From contig NC_092616.1 in the NCBI RefSeq assembly GCF_047663525.1, forward strand, positions 3,199,501 to 3,263,500: a DNA stretch of 64,000 nt, read 5' to 3'. The DNA is from Anas platyrhynchos. Its lineage: Eukaryota > Chordata > Aves > Anseriformes > Anatidae. Made by a program: the position numbers and the translations under genes. Every line of letters starts with the position of its first letter. Positions within the stretch are counted from its first letter, which is position 1. The notes beneath the pieces were generated by a model, which saw only the letters and a program-made list of their open reading frames with translations, had not been told where the DNA came from and did not search any database. This document shows positions 10,208 through 22,872 of this stretch, in pieces.

Positions 10208-11209
10208 CTAAGAGAAAGGCAAGAGTGCCTGTCGTGACATACGCTGGGAGTCATTTGCAGAAAAAGGTAGACAGCCTGTGGCCACAGATAAAAACCCAAT
10301 CAACAGTTTCCATATTGAATCCCTGAGATCCTGGTTCCTCATGCTGTAGATGAAGGGGTTCAATACTGGAGGCAGCACTGAGTACAGAACTGCCACAACG
10401 AGGTTCAGGTTTGGGGAGGAGATGGAACGGGGCTTCAGGTAGGCAAATATGACAGTGCTGAAAAAGAGTGAGACCACGGAGAGGTGAGGGATGCATGTGG
10501 AAAAGGCTTTGTGCCGGCCCTGCTCAGAGGGGATCCTCAGAACAACCCTGAAGATCTGCACATAGGACAGAACAATAAAAACAAAACATCCAAAAACCAG
10601 AAAGGAAGTGAACGTGAGAAGCCCAGCTTCCCTGACATAGGAGTCTGTGCAAGAGAGCTTGAGGATGGAGGGGATTTCACAGAAGAACTGGTCCACGGCA
10701 TTGCCTTGGCAGAGGGGCAGTGAAAATGTATTGGCAGTGTGCAGCAGAGCATAGAGAAAGCCACTGCCCCAGGCAGCTGCTGCCATCTGGGCACAAGCTC
10801 TGCTGCCCAGGAGGCTCCCGTAGTGCAGGGGCTTGCAGATGGCAACGTAGCGGTCATACGCCATGATGGTGAGAAGGAAATACTCTGCTGATATCAAGAA
10901 GATAAATGAAAAGAACTGTGCAGCACATCCTGTGTAGGAGATGGTCCTGGTGTCCCAGAGGGAATTGGCCATGGCTTTGGGTACAGTGGTGGAGATGCAG
11001 CCCAGGTCGAGGAGGGCGAGGTTGAGGAGGAAGAAGTACATGGGGGTGTGGAGGCGGTGGTCGCAGGCTATGGCGATGAGGATGAGGCCGTTGCCCAGGA
11101 GGGCAGCCAGGTAGATGCCCAGGAAGAGCACGAAGTGCAGGAGCTGCAGCTCCCGTGTGTCTGCAAATGGCCGGAGGAGGAACTCTGTGATGGAGCTGCT
11201 GTTGGACAT
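10208..11209 (-). CDS. Olfactory receptor, OR14-like, intact, 333 aa
   Basis: This is a seven-transmembrane odorant receptor of the plasma membrane in olfactory neurons, coupling to G-olf. It has the N-terminal glycosylation site (MSNSSS), GN in helix 1, MAYDRYVAICKPLHY after helix 3 (116-130), SY in helix 5, KAFSTCIPHL at helix 6 (from 234) and NPFIYSMRN in helix 7 (from 284). The ATG at 11209 was chosen because it matches the start of the other copies. A second ATG three codons upstream (11218) is possible. The longer open frame to 11302 crosses a splice acceptor (CCCTTTGTCTAG, exon from 11219) and is not coding. The conserved upstream exon is at about 11742-12108. No lesion was seen. Confidence 0.93.
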   Translation of the reverse strand: MSNSSSITEFLLRPFADTRELQLLHFVLFLGIYLAALLGNGLILIAIACDHRLHTPMYFFLLNLALLDLGCISTTVPKAMANSLWDTRTISYTGCAAQFFSFIFLISAEYFLLTIMAYDRYVAICKPLHYGSLLGSRACAQMAAAAWGSGFLYALLHTANTFSLPLCQGNAVDQFFCEIPSILKLSCTDSYVREAGLLTFTSFLVFGCFVFIVLSYVQIFRVVLRIPSEQGRHKAFSTCIPHLSVVSLFFSTVIFAYLKPRSISSPNLNLVVAVLYSVLPPVLNPFIYSMRNQDLRDSIWKLLIGFLSVATGCLPFSANDSQRMSRQALLPFS

Positions 11210-11429
11210 CTGAGACATCCTAGACAAAGGGATGATCCAAGGAAGGAAAGACAGTGATAATGAGGAGAGGGATCTCTGAGAAAAAATTAATCCATCTCTC
11301 ACTGAAAACCCCTACCTCTATGTAAAAATGCTTCTCTCCTGAAATAGCAGACTTTATTTCTATTCTCACTTAGGCAAAGAGAAAAATGTCAGCAGAGAGT
11401 AAGAGTGAACGAGGAATTCTCAACTTTAT

Positions 11430-12372
11430 CCCTGCTCTTTTAAAGTCCCCTTGGATACATCCTGCTTGCACTGTGGAGCTGTGAGCAGGCTGCCCCAGGC
11501 AGCAGCCTCCCACCAGCAGCAGGACCCTACCCTGCCCCGGGGGGGCTCCTTCCACCTGCAGCTTCTCCCCGCAGCGCCCTGGGCAGCTCCCCGGGCAGGC
11601 TGAGTGCTGAGCCTGGCAGGCGGCAGAGGCCCTGCCCCGGCACACAGCCCCTGGGCCACAGCAGGGACCCTGCTCTGCACCACAGCCCTGGACACCCCTG
11701 CCTGCACCCCCGGCTTCTCCTGCCTCCAGCCAGACACTTACCGGGTGCAGGGCTGGGAAGTCTTCTCCCCCGGTGAGCTCTGGGCATGCTGCCACTTCTG
11801 CCTGCCTTTAAGCACTGTGTCTCTGCAGGCAGTGCCCCCAGGCCTGCTGCGCTGTGCAGAGGAGCTGCTCCTGGGCAGAGCTGTCTCTCTGTAGCGCTGC
11901 CCGCTTGCCAGGAGCTCCCCTTGGGCCCAGGAGCCCGGCCCAGCTCAGCAGCAGAGGCCCAGCCCAAGGCCTCCCTTGCTCTGCCCCCCACCAGGCTCCC
12001 TGCACATGGCCCTGGGGCTGCAGGGGAACCTGCTGGGAAACAGCCTGAAGGGATCCCTGGGCTTCCCTCCTTCCCCTGGGCACACACACTTCTTGAAAGC
12101 AGGCTCATTTCTCCTTACGGAACACTAATTAAGTGTAACAATCACATCTTCTTGTCCCAGTATCAGTTTGGACATCGAGTCATGGTAAGGGACTGATCTC
12201 CTTCATCCCCACTTAAGGAAAGAATTCAGCAGAGTCAGTCAAGGCATCTCATGCTGGTTGTTATTCCTGGGGCTGGAAAGGGATCTCAGCTCCCTCCCTT
12301 ATCTGCCACAGACCCACAGGAGCTGGGATTCCTCAGGCCTCAGTTCAGGTGTCCACAACATAGGCACCTTAA
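11430..12372 (-). other. OR upstream block A, copy 1 (5' exon with splice donor)
   Basis: This GC-rich block is repeated near-identically at 22873-23710 and, in shorter form, at 43060-43665 and 50345-51130. On the OR strand it contains a consensus splice donor GTAAGT at 11741-11736, with the exon ending at 11742. Splicing to the acceptor before 11219 would give a two-exon OR transcript with an intron of about 520 bases. An open frame starts at ATG 12108 and runs 367 bases to the donor, the same length as in copy 2. It would join out of frame with the receptor, so it would act as an upstream ORF and not as part of the receptor. Function is inferred. Confidence 0.65.
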
Positions 12373-12869
12373 CGCGAATTATTGAGCCACAATAGCTCCT
12401 TAGTGGAGATGGAGGACAGGCAGGAGCTGTTCAGATGGAAATACCTGCTGAAATTTGAGGTTAATCCTCTGGGAATCTGATGGGACATTCCGCAGGCCAA
12501 CTGAAATGCCAGCAGATGCCACATGTAGGACAACTGAACCTGTCCCTACTCCTTACGTGTAGGTCAGCCTGCAGAGGCTGTCAGCAGAGCAAAAGGAGTC
12601 ATGTGTCACAGGGAGAGCTAAACCTATTCTGTTCTCTTTTAAATGTTCTCTTTTTTCCTTTCTCTTCTATGTCACCCTTGGCTGTAATGGCTGTTGTGTC
12701 TCGGACATCTCCACAGGGCCTCAGCTCTCACCAGCCAGGTCTCCCTGCCCTTTGTGCCTTGAGGCAGGACTCTGCAGGAGCACAACAGGACAACAGTGAG
12801 GATAAAATCAGCAGTTACTTTCCAAACTAAACCCTTAACAGTCCATGGGACCTGCATCCAAGGCCCCAG
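12373..12869. other. No gene recognised
   Basis: This stretch lies between the end of block A similarity and the start of the 14-bp minisatellite. The open frame at 12480-12830 has no recognisable domain. Confidence 0.5.
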
Positions 12870-15800
12870 TGTGAGCGATGTGACCCCAGCGATGTGACCA
12901 CAGCGATGTGACCTCAGCGATGAGACCTCAGTGCCGGAACCTCAGGGATGTGACCTCAGCGCGGGAACCTAAACAATGTGACCTCAGCGCGGGAACCTCA
13001 GCGATGTCACCTAAGCGCGGGAACCTCAGCACGGGAACCTCAGTGATGTGACCTCAGTGTGGGAAGCTCAGCGATGTGACCTCAGCGCGGGAACCTCAGC
13101 GCTGTGACCTCAGCACGGGAACCTCAGCGCAGGAATCTCAGCGATGTGACCTCAACGCTGGAACCTTATTGTGGGAACCTCAGCGATGTGACCTCAGCGC
13201 GGAAACCTCAGCGATGTGGCCTCAGTACGGGAAGCTCATCGCGGGAACCTCAGCGATGTCACCTAAGCGATGTGACCTCAGCGCGGGAACCTCAGCGCGG
13301 GATCCTCAGCGCTGTGACTTCACCGTGGGAACCTCAGCGATGAGACCTCAGCGCGGGAAGCTCAGCGATGTGACCTCAGCGCGGGAAGCTCTGCGATGTG
13401 ACCTCAGCGCGGGAACCTCAGCGATGGGAACTCAGCGCGGGAACCTCAGCGATGTGACCAAAGCGTGGGAACCTCAGCGCGGGAACCTCAGCACTGTGAC
13501 CTCAGCGCGGGAACCTAAACAATGTGACCTCACTGCGGGAACCTCACCGTGGGAACCTAAGCAGTGTCACGTCAGCGCGGGAACCTCACCGCGGGAACCT
13601 CAGCGATGTGACCTCAGCGTGGGAACCTCTGCGCTGTGACCTCAGTGTGGGAACCTCAGCGCGGGAACCTCAGCGATGTGACCTCAGTGTGGGAACCTCA
13701 GCGCGGGAACCTCAGCGATGTGACCTCAACGCAGGAACCTCAGCGATGTGACCTCAGCTGTGTGACCTCAATGCGGGAAACTCAGTGATGTGACCTCACC
13801 GTGGGAACCTCAGCGCGGGAATCTCAGCGCTGGAACCTCACCGATGTGACCAAAGCACGGGAACCTGAGTGCGGGAACCTCAGCGATGTCACCTAAGCGA
13901 TGTGACCTCAGCGCGGGAACCTCAGCTCTGCGACCTCAGCGATGTGACTTCACCGTGGGAACCTCAGAGATGTGACCTCAGCGCGGGAACCTTAACGATG
14001 TGACCTCAGATCTGCGACCTCAGCGATGTGACCTCATCGTGGGAACCTCAGTGATGTGACCGCAGCGCGGGAACCTCAGCAATGTGACCTCAGCGCAGGA
14101 ACCTCAGCGCAGGAACTTCAGCGATGTGACCTCAGTACGGGAACCTCAGCGCGGGATCCTCAGCTCTGTGACCTCAGCTATGTGACCTCAGCGCGGGAAC
14201 CTGAGCGCGGGAACCTAAGCGCGGGAACCTCAGCGATGTGACATCAGCGTAAGAACCTCAGCGCGGGAATCTCAACGATGTCACCTAAGCGATGTGACCT
14301 CAGCGCGGGAACCTCAGCGATGTGACCTCAGCACGGGAACCTCAGCGCGGGAACCTCAGCGCAGGAACCTCAGCGATGTGACCTCAGCACTGTGACCTCA
14401 GCACTGTGACCTCAGCGTGGGGACCTCAGCACTGTGACCTCAGCACTGTGACCTCAGCGTGGGAACTTCAGCGTGGGAACCTCAGCACTGTGACCTCAGC
14501 ACTGTGACCTCAGCGTGGGAACCTCAGCACTGTGACCTCAGCACTGTGACCTCAGCGTGGGAAACTCAGCACTGTGCCCTCAGCACTGTGACCTCAGCGT
14601 GGGAACCTCAGCACTGTGACCTCAGCACTGTGACCTCAGCGTGGGAACCTCAGCACTGTGACCTCAGCACTGTGACCTCAGCGTGGGAAACTCAGCACTG
14701 TGACCTCAGCGTGGGAACCTCAGCACTGTGACCTCAGCACTGTGACCTCAGCGTGGGAACCTCAGCGTGGGAACCTCAGCGTGGGAACCTCAGCACTGTG
14801 ACCTCAGCGCGGGAACCTCAGCACTGTGACCTCAGCACTGTGACCTCAGTGTGGGAACCTCAGCGATGTGACCTCAGCGTGGGAACCTCAGCACTGTGAC
14901 CTCACCACTGTGACCTCAGCGTGGGAACCTCAGCACTGTGCCCTCAGCACTGTGACCTCAGCGTGGGAACCTCAGCGTGGGAACCTCAGCACTGTGACCT
15001 CAGCTCGGGAACCTCAGCACTGTGACCTCAGCACTGTGACCTCAGCAGTGTGACCTCAGCACTGTGACCTCAGCACTGTGACCTCAGCGTGGGAACCTCA
15101 GCACTGTGACCTCAGCGTGGGAACTTCAGCGTGGGAACCTCAGCACTGTGACCTCAGCACTGTGACCTCAGCGTGGGAACCTCAGCACTGTGACCTCAGC
15201 AGTGTGACCTCAGCACTGTGACCTCAGCACTGTGACCTCAGCGTGGGAACCTCAGCACTGTGACCTCAGCGTGGGGACCTCAGCGTGGGAACCTCAGCAC
15301 TGTGACCTCAGTGTGGGAACCTCAGCACTGTGACCTCAGTACTGTGAACTCAGCGTGGGAACCTCAGCGATGTGACCTCAGCGTGGGAACCTCAGCACTG
15401 TGACCTCAGCACTGTGACCTCAGCGTGGGAACCTCAGCACTGTGACCTCAGCGTGGGAACCTCAGCACTTTGATCTCAGCACTGTGACCTCAGCGTGGGG
15501 ACCTCAGCACTGTGACCTCAGCGTGGGAACCTCAGCACTTTGATCTCAGCACTGTGACCTCAGCGTGGGGACCTCAGCACTGTGACCTCAGCACTATGAC
15601 CTCAGCGTGGGAACCTCAGCATTGTGACCTCAGCACTGTGACCTCAGCACTGTGACCTCAGCGCGGGAACCTCAGCACTGTGACCTCAGCACTGTGACCT
15701 CAGCACTGTGACCTCAGCACTGTGAACTCAGCGCGGGAACCTCAGCACTGTGACCTCAGCACTGTGACCTCAGCGTGGGAACCTCAGCACTGTGACCTCA

Positions 15801-18800
15801 GCACTGTGACCTCAGCGTGGGAACCTCAGCACTGTGACCTCAGCACTGTGACCTCAGCGTGGGAACCTCAGCACTGTGACCTCAGCAATGTGACCTCAGC
15901 GTGGGAACCTCAGTGTGAGAACCTCAGCACTGTGACCTCAGCGTGGGAAACTCAGCACTGTGACCTCAGCACTGTGACCTCAGCACCGTGACCTCAGCGT
16001 GGGAACCTCAGCACTGTGACCTCAGCACTGTGACCTCAGCACTGTGACCTCAGCGTGGAAACCTCAGCGTGGGAACCTCAGCACTGTGACCTCAGCGCGG
16101 GAACCTCAGCACTGTGACCTCAGCACTGTGACCTCAGCACTGTGACCTCAGCGTGGGAACCTCAGCACTGTGACCTCAGCGTGGGAACCTCAGCACTGTG
16201 ACCTCAGCACTGTGACCTCAGCGTGGGAACCTCAGCACTGTGCCCTCAGCACTGTGACCTCAGCGTGGAAACCTCAGCGTGGGAACCTCAGCACTGTGAC
16301 CTCAGCGTGGGAACCTCAGCACTGTGACCTCAGCACTTTGACCTCAGCGTGGGAACCTCAGCACTGTGACCTCAGCACTGTGACCTCAGCGTGGGAACCT
16401 CAGCGTGGGAACCTCAGCACTGTGACCTCAGCACTGTGACCTCAGCGTGGGAACCTCAGCGTGGGAACCTCAGCACCGTGACCTCAGCACTGTGACCTCA
16501 GCGTGGGAACCTCAGCACTGTGACCTCAGCACTGTGACCTTAGCACTGTGACCTCAGCGTGGGAACATCAGCACTGTGACCTCAGCGTGGGAACTTCAGC
16601 GTGGGAAATTCAGCACACTGACCTCAGCACTGTGACCTCAGCACTGTGACCTCAGCGTGGGAACCTCAGCACTGTGACCTCAGCACTGTGACCTCAGCGT
16701 GGGAACCTCAGCGTGGGAACCTCAGCGTGGGAACCTCAGCACTGTGACCTCAGCACTGTGACCTCAGCGCGGGAACCTCAGCACTGTGACCTCAGCACTG
16801 TGACCTCAGCGCTGGAACCTCAGCACTGTGACCTCAGCACTCTGACCTCAGCGTGGGAACCTCAGCGTGGGAACCTCAGCACTGTGACCTCAGCACTGTG
16901 ACCTCAGCAGTGTGACCTCAGCGTGGGGACCTCAGCACTGTGACCTCAGCGTGGGAACCTCAGCACTGTGACCTCAGCGTGGGAACTTCAGTGTGGGAAC
17001 CTCAGCACTGTGACCTCAGCACTGTGACCTCAGTGTGGGAACCTCAGCGATGTGACCTCAGCGTGGGAACCTCAGCACTGTGACCTCACCACTGTGACCT
17101 CAGCGTGGGAAACTCAGCACTGTGACCTCAGCACTGTGACCTCAGCACTGTGACCTCAGCACTGTGACCTCAGCGTGGGGACCTCAGCACTGTGACCTCA
17201 GCACTGTGACCTCAGCGTGGGAACCTCAGCACTGTGCCCTCAGTGTGGGAACCTCAGCACTTTGACCTCAGCACTGTGACCTCAGCACTGTGACCTCAGC
17301 GTGGGAACCTCAGCACTGTGACCTCAGCGTGGGAACCTCAGCGATGTCACCTAAGCGACGTGACCTCAGCGCGGGAACCTCAGCGATGTGACCTCAGTGC
17401 GGGAACCTGAGCTCTGTGACCTCAGCGCGGGAACCTAAACAATGTGACAAAAGTGCGGGAACCTCATCGTGGGAACCTCAGCGATGTGACCTCAGCGCGG
17501 GAACCTCAGCGATGTGAACTCAGCTTGGGAACCTCAGCGGGGGAATCTCAGCAATGTGACCTAAGCGATGTGACCTCAGCGGGGGAATCTCAGCACTGTG
17601 ACCTCAGCGCGGGAACCTCAGCGTGGGAACCTCAGCGATGTGACCTCAGCGCGGGAACCTCAGCGATGTGAACTCAGCTTGGGAACCTCAGCGGGGGAAT
17701 CTCAGCAATGTGACCTAAGCGATGCGACCTCAGCAAGGGAACCTCAGCAGTGTGACCTCAGCGCGGGAACCTCAGCGTGGGAACCTCAGCAGTGTCACGT
17801 CAGCGCGGGAAACTCAGCACGGGAAACTCAGTGATGTGAGCTCAGTGCGGGAACCTCAGCAGTGTCACGTCAGCGCGGGAACCTCAGCGTAGGATCCTCA
17901 AAAGTGTGACCTCACAGCGGGAAACTCAGCGATTTGACCTCAGTGCCGGAGCCTCAGCACTGTGACCTCAGCGTGGGAACCTCGACACTTTGACCTCAGC
18001 ACTGTGACCTCAGCGTGGGAACCTCAGCACTGTGACCTCAGCGCTGGAACCTCAGCACTGTGACCTCAGCGTGGGAACCTCAGCGTGGGAACCTCAGCAC
18101 TGTGACCTCAGCACTGTGACCTCAGCGTGGGAACCTCAGCACTGTGACCTCAGCGTGGGAACCTCAGCACTGTGACCTCAGCACTGTGACCTTAGCGTGG
18201 GAACCTCAGCACTGTGACCTCAGCACTGTGAACTCAGCACTGTGACCTCAGCGTGGGAAACTCAGCACTGTGACCTCAGCACTGTGACCTCAGCACTGTG
18301 ACCTCAGCGTGGGGACCTCAGCAGTGTGACCTCAGCACTGTGACCTCAGCACTGTGACCTCAGCGTGGGGACCTCAGCACTGTGACCTCAGCACTGTGAC
18401 CTCAGCGTGGGGACCTCAGCACTGTGACCTCAGCACTGTGACCTCAGCGTGGGAACCTCAGCACTTTGATCTCAGCACTGTGACCTCAGCACTGTGACCT
18501 CAGCGTGGGAACCTCAGCACTTTGATCTCAGCAGTGTGACCTCAGCACTGTGACCTCAGCGTGGGAACCTCAGCACTGTGACCTCAGCGTGGGAACTTCA
18601 GCGTGGGAACCTCAGCACTGTGAGCTCAGCGTGGGAACCTCAGCACTGTGACCTCAGCACTGTGACCTCAGCGTGGGAACCTCAGCACTTTGATCTCAGC
18701 AGTGTGACCTCAGCACTGTGACCTCAGCGTGGGAACCTCAGCACTGTGACCTCAGCGTGGGAACTTCAGCGTGGGAACCTCAGCACTGTGAGCTCAGCGT

Positions 18801-18958
18801 GGGAACCTCAGCACTGTGACCTCAGCACTGTGACCTCAGCGTGGGAACCTCAGCACTGTGACCTCAGCAGTGTGACCTCAGCACTGTGAGCTCAGCGTGG
18901 GAACCTCAGCACTGTGACCTCAGCACTGTGACCTCAGCGTGGGAACCTCAGCACTTTG
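12870..18958. repeat. 14-bp minisatellite, about 6.1 kb (about 435 units)
   Basis: Every unit ends in ACCTCAGC-like sequence. There are two main classes: GCACTGTGACCTCA / GCGATGTGACCTCA, and GCGTGGGAACCTCA / GCGCGGGAACCTCA. The array falls into domains. 12870-14380 and 17335-17940 are rich in GCGATG and GCGCGG. 14380-17335 and 17940-18958 are rich in GCACTG and GCGTGG. In the second type a 42-base trimer (two TGTGACC units, one GTGGGAA unit) recurs as a higher-order repeat. Since 42 is divisible by 3, long frames stay open (for example 14459-14731), but these are repeat artefacts. Confidence 0.97.
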
Positions 18959-21460
18959 ACTAAGTCTAGTTTGTTTCAGGCTCACAGACACCAATGTGGT
19001 GGATGGCAAATGGCGTTTCTTGTCGAGTCCCATGGGGTTATCTACCCAAGGCCCATAGCGTCACTTCGCTTGCTTACAGCACAGCCCACACGCTACTGGC
19101 CATCAAGGGAGGGGCTCCACCTTTCCGTACAGCGCCACATCTTCCGGCCGCCAGACCCTAACTACCCATAAAGAGATTCTCAAAAGTGTTGAAGTAACTA
19201 GAGAGCAGAAGCCCTGCATAAAATCAATGTGATATATGGAATTCTACTTTAAACCCCTCTGTAAGGGTAGTGGTAGTAGTGGTGGTGATCATCCTCAGGA
19301 GGTACTTATCTCTCTTCCCTAACCATAGCAAAAGCTTAGAATAGACATCAATTTTACGTCAGTGAAGCATGGCAAAATGAATTTGATGATTAGTAAATTT
19401 GGGAAATTGCGTCTTATTCATGTGGAAATTTCGCATTGATTCCAATAGCTGTTGACATCTTGATATCGCCCTGAAAAGGCTTCTTGTCTAGTTTGACATG
19501 GTAAATCTCTTTTTTTTTTTTTATAGGAGTTTTTTAAAGCCACAGGCAGCTGCTAAGGAATCTCTGATTTATACAAGAGACTTTCAAAACTATCCCTTAT
19601 CTTCACTGTCCTATTATCCAATGGTTTCCCCATAGCTATGTTCTGTTTTGATTTGAGATGACTGGCCCAGCTCAGAAACATCCTTTTTGATCTCGCTGCT
19701 CAGTCTTGTTCAGTGATTTTAGTTTAGCGATTTTTATATTGTCTAACACATGAAATCCATGAATGGATGTAGATGCTTTTAGAGTTACTAAATTTTTCAT
19801 GATCAAGGATGTTTTCACACATTGTGACTAAAAGCAGATGCAGAAAGCATTTCCATTGGATCAGAATGCAGGAAACAGAGGGCACATTTATTCTTTGTTA
19901 TAGAGTACAGTGATGATATTTTTAAAAGAACTGCTGCCATATCATGAGATCGATAAGCTGATCTCAGCACTGTACAGGTACTAACCTTGATCCCCAAATC
20001 AGTACTGTCATGTTACCGTAGTGCTACGACTTCTCTCTTAATGAAGCTATTTACCTGAATTGAAGGATTACACTGATACACTCTTTCTGCTCTACAGATA
20101 TTTTTAATAGCTCATTGTGGCTCTCTGAGCCTTAAACCATATTGCCAAATCATGCAGACTATACATATTTACGACACTGGCTTTTCATTTGGCAACTTCT
20201 ACAAACCCTCTTAAAAAATAAAAATAAAAAAAAATAGTGCAGACATTTATGATTGCCTTGTCTAACTGACAGTCCTTCTGTTGCTTCCTTTTTTCTATAA
20301 TTTTGGTTGTGTTCCTTTTGATCTAATCTGAGAAGGACAGAGGTCTCAGAGATCAGCAGTTCTTTACACATTTTGCAAAGACTGATGGTATCATTGAGCA
20401 GAAAAACCCAATAAAAGCTTCATTAGTTCTGCTTCTCAAAGAATTTTCTGTTTAGTGAAGAGACCCTTAGAGAGAATTAGAGCCCAAATCTGTCATTTTG
20501 AACATTCTCATTTTCCATTAGGCAGAACAATTTGCAAGATTAAATGCAAAGGAATATATCTCATTGTTCATCATTATTTGGACTTTGTTCCAATTAGTTT
20601 AATTATCTCAGGTATCACTGTGACTTCTTGTTGCTCAATTACTGTCAAACAGACCACCCTTCTAATCACGTCACCTGCCGCTTTTTCTAACCTCTACACT
20701 GAACACACTCTGGAGGGATTTGTCTGTGTTTTTAGACATGCCTGAGTGAGTGAGAGCTACTTGTGATCTAATAGATGATTTGGTTAGTGCACAAGTGCAT
20801 CTTTGACCTGCATTTCGAACAGGGGCATATATGACCAGTTCTAGCTATTTTCTGCTGTGTACAGAAGAGGAGAACAGATTCACAATGTTTTTCTGATTGT
20901 GCATCTGTTTTTACACTGGCCATGGCCCTAGGACAGATCTGACCAAGCTGGAAGTGATTTCCTTTCAAATAAATTAGCCTATTAGCTGAAAAGAACTAAT
21001 GATGTTCTGTTTTTCTACCTAGAACGCAGGAGGAGAATCAGATCAGAAAACAGTCAAACAGGTTACAGATTGGGAAAGTCTGGCTTATAAGATTTTAAAT
21101 GGCTCAGAAGTTCAGGTGTGTGATTTATAAGATTATACTTTTTATTCTGAAGACTATGACCCAATTTCAATGAGTTTGATGTGAAGCTTTATAATTCATC
21201 ACCTGATAATTCTAACATGAATAAAATAGTAAAACAGTGTACATTTCTGCAGAAAGAGAATTGCTGGGAATTGGCATACAGGATGTGGACATGTGCCTGT
21301 GGAACAATTGTTCGATCTGAGCTTGCTTTAAGCAACCAGGGGTAGGCCTTAGAAATCTCAGGGCCTGCTGTAGCTGAGCAAACCAAGCTGCCAGAGTAAC
21401 TGTGAGAAGCTCCCACGGCAATGACTCCCACATCGCCCAATGAAGGAACTCAGAAAATAT
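18959..21460. other. AT-rich non-coding stretch, no gene recognised
   Basis: The sequence changes abruptly from GC-rich repeat to AT-rich DNA. There is a poly-T run near 19511-19523 and an A-rich run near 20216-20235. The longest frames are under 100 codons, and none shows a recognisable domain. Confidence 0.6.
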
Positions 21461-21739
21461 TGTTACCAGCAGCTGGCCTCAAGGACAAGGTCTACGTGAC
21501 CGCTAATCACAAAGGGGGTTGTTTTCCTGACTGCTAATCAAAAGGGGGGTTCTTTCCTTGCAGGTGGGGTTGTTTTCTTATAGTTGTTTGTCTCAGTGCT
21601 TTTGACCAATAATCTTGTGTGAAACACTGTCTGCCCCTGTAAAATTCACTATAAAAGTTGGGCTATTCGGGCAATAAAATGGAGCAGCATGATCTGACTC
21701 AACTGGTGTCTGTCGTGCTTTCGGCCGTGATTCGCAACA
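21461..21739 (+). mobile_element. Small LTR-like element
   Basis: The layout is promoter-like in LTR order: a CCAAT sequence at 21605-21609, TATAAAA at 21650-21656 and AATAAA at 21673-21678, ending in GATTCGCAACA. TG and CA ends can be placed at 21461 and 21739, but no matching target duplication is visible. The boundaries are therefore tentative and the family is not recognised. Confidence 0.5.
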
Positions 21740-21808
21740 GAGAATTACTCAGTTTTGCCATGTCTAGTGATACATGATCTGGTTAGTGATAAAAGAGAAA
21801 AAGTATAG

Positions 21809-22872
21809 AATCATAGAATCATAGAATATCCTGAGTTGGAAGGGACCCTTAAGGATCATCAAGTCCAACTCTTGACACCGCACAGGTCTACCCAAAAGTT
21901 CAGACCATGTGACTAAGTGCACAGTCCAATCTCTTCTTAAATTCAGTCAGGCTCGGTGCAGTGACCACTTCCCTGGGGAGCCTGTTCCAGTGTGCAACCA
22001 CCCTCTCTGTGAAGAACCCCCTCCTGATGTCAAGCCTAAACTTCCCCTGCCTCAGCTTAACCCCGTTCCCGCGGGTCCTGTCGCTGGTGTTAATGGAGAA
22101 AAGGTCTCCTGCCTCTCGACACCCCCTTACGAGGAAGTTGTAGACTGAGATGAGGTCTCCCCTCAGCCTCCTCTTCTCCAGGCTGAACAGGCCCAGTGCC
22201 CTCAGCCGTTCCTCGTACGTCTTCCCCTCCAGGCCTTTCACCATCTTCGTAGCCCTCCTCTGGACACTCTCCAACAGTTTCATGTCCTTTTTATACTGTG
22301 GTGCCCAGAACTGCACACAGTACTCGAGGTGAGGCCGCACCAGCGCAGAGTAGAGCGGGACAATCACCTCCCTCGACCTACTAGCGATGCCGTGCTTGAT
22401 GCACCCCAGGACACGGTTGGCCCTCCTGGCTGCCAGGGCACACTGCTGGCTCATATTCAACTTGCTGTCTACCACCACCCCCAGATCCCTCTCTTCTAGG
22501 CTGCTCTCCAGCGTCTCATTGCCCAGTCTGTACGTGCAGCCAGGGTTTCCCCGTCCCAGGTGCAGGACCCGGCACTTGCTCTTATTGAACTTCATGCGGT
22601 TGGCGATCGCCCAGCTCTCCAACCTGTCCAGATCCCTCTGCAAGGCCTTTCCACCCTCATTCGAGTCCACAACTCCTCCAAGTTTGGTGTCATCAGCAAA
22701 CTTGCTCAACATACCTTCTATTCCTACATCCAGACCGTTTATAAAAATATTGAAAAGTACCGGCCCTAAAATGGAGCCTTGAGGGACCCCACTGGTGACC
22801 GCCCGCCAGCCTGACGCAGCCCCATTTACCATAACCCTTTGGGCCCTGCCCGTTAGCCAATTGCTCACCCAC
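21809..22872 (-). mobile_element. CR1, 5'-truncated, with open RT C-terminal part
   Basis: The 3' end lies at the left (ATAGAATCATAGAATCATAG). The minus strand stays open from the truncated edge through [33 protein letters not shown] and [20 protein letters not shown] to the stop at 21900. It thus holds the catalytic FADD and everything downstream. The 5' edge joins the intron part of OR block A at 22873. The sequence to the left is not the continuation of that block, so a deletion or rearrangement went with the insertion. Confidence 0.93.

Noticed and set aside
10537-10857. Second frames overlapping OR genes (also 41135-41425 and 52555-52857)
   Set aside because: Shadow frames of conserved OR sequence in GC-rich DNA.
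11210-11302. Longer N-terminus for the OR at 10208 (and 52400-52501 for the other OR)
   Set aside because: Both extensions cross a strong splice acceptor and are not shared between copies. The MSNSS start is.
11527-12108. Block A frame fused in frame to the receptor
   Set aside because: The frame leaves one base before the donor, and joining to the acceptor at 11219 gives a frame different from the receptor.
12870-18958. Repeated sequence as a CRISPR array or as a repeat protein gene
   Set aside because: Units are contiguous 14-mers with no spacers, in a bird genome. The open frames follow from the 42-base period and change frame repeatedly.
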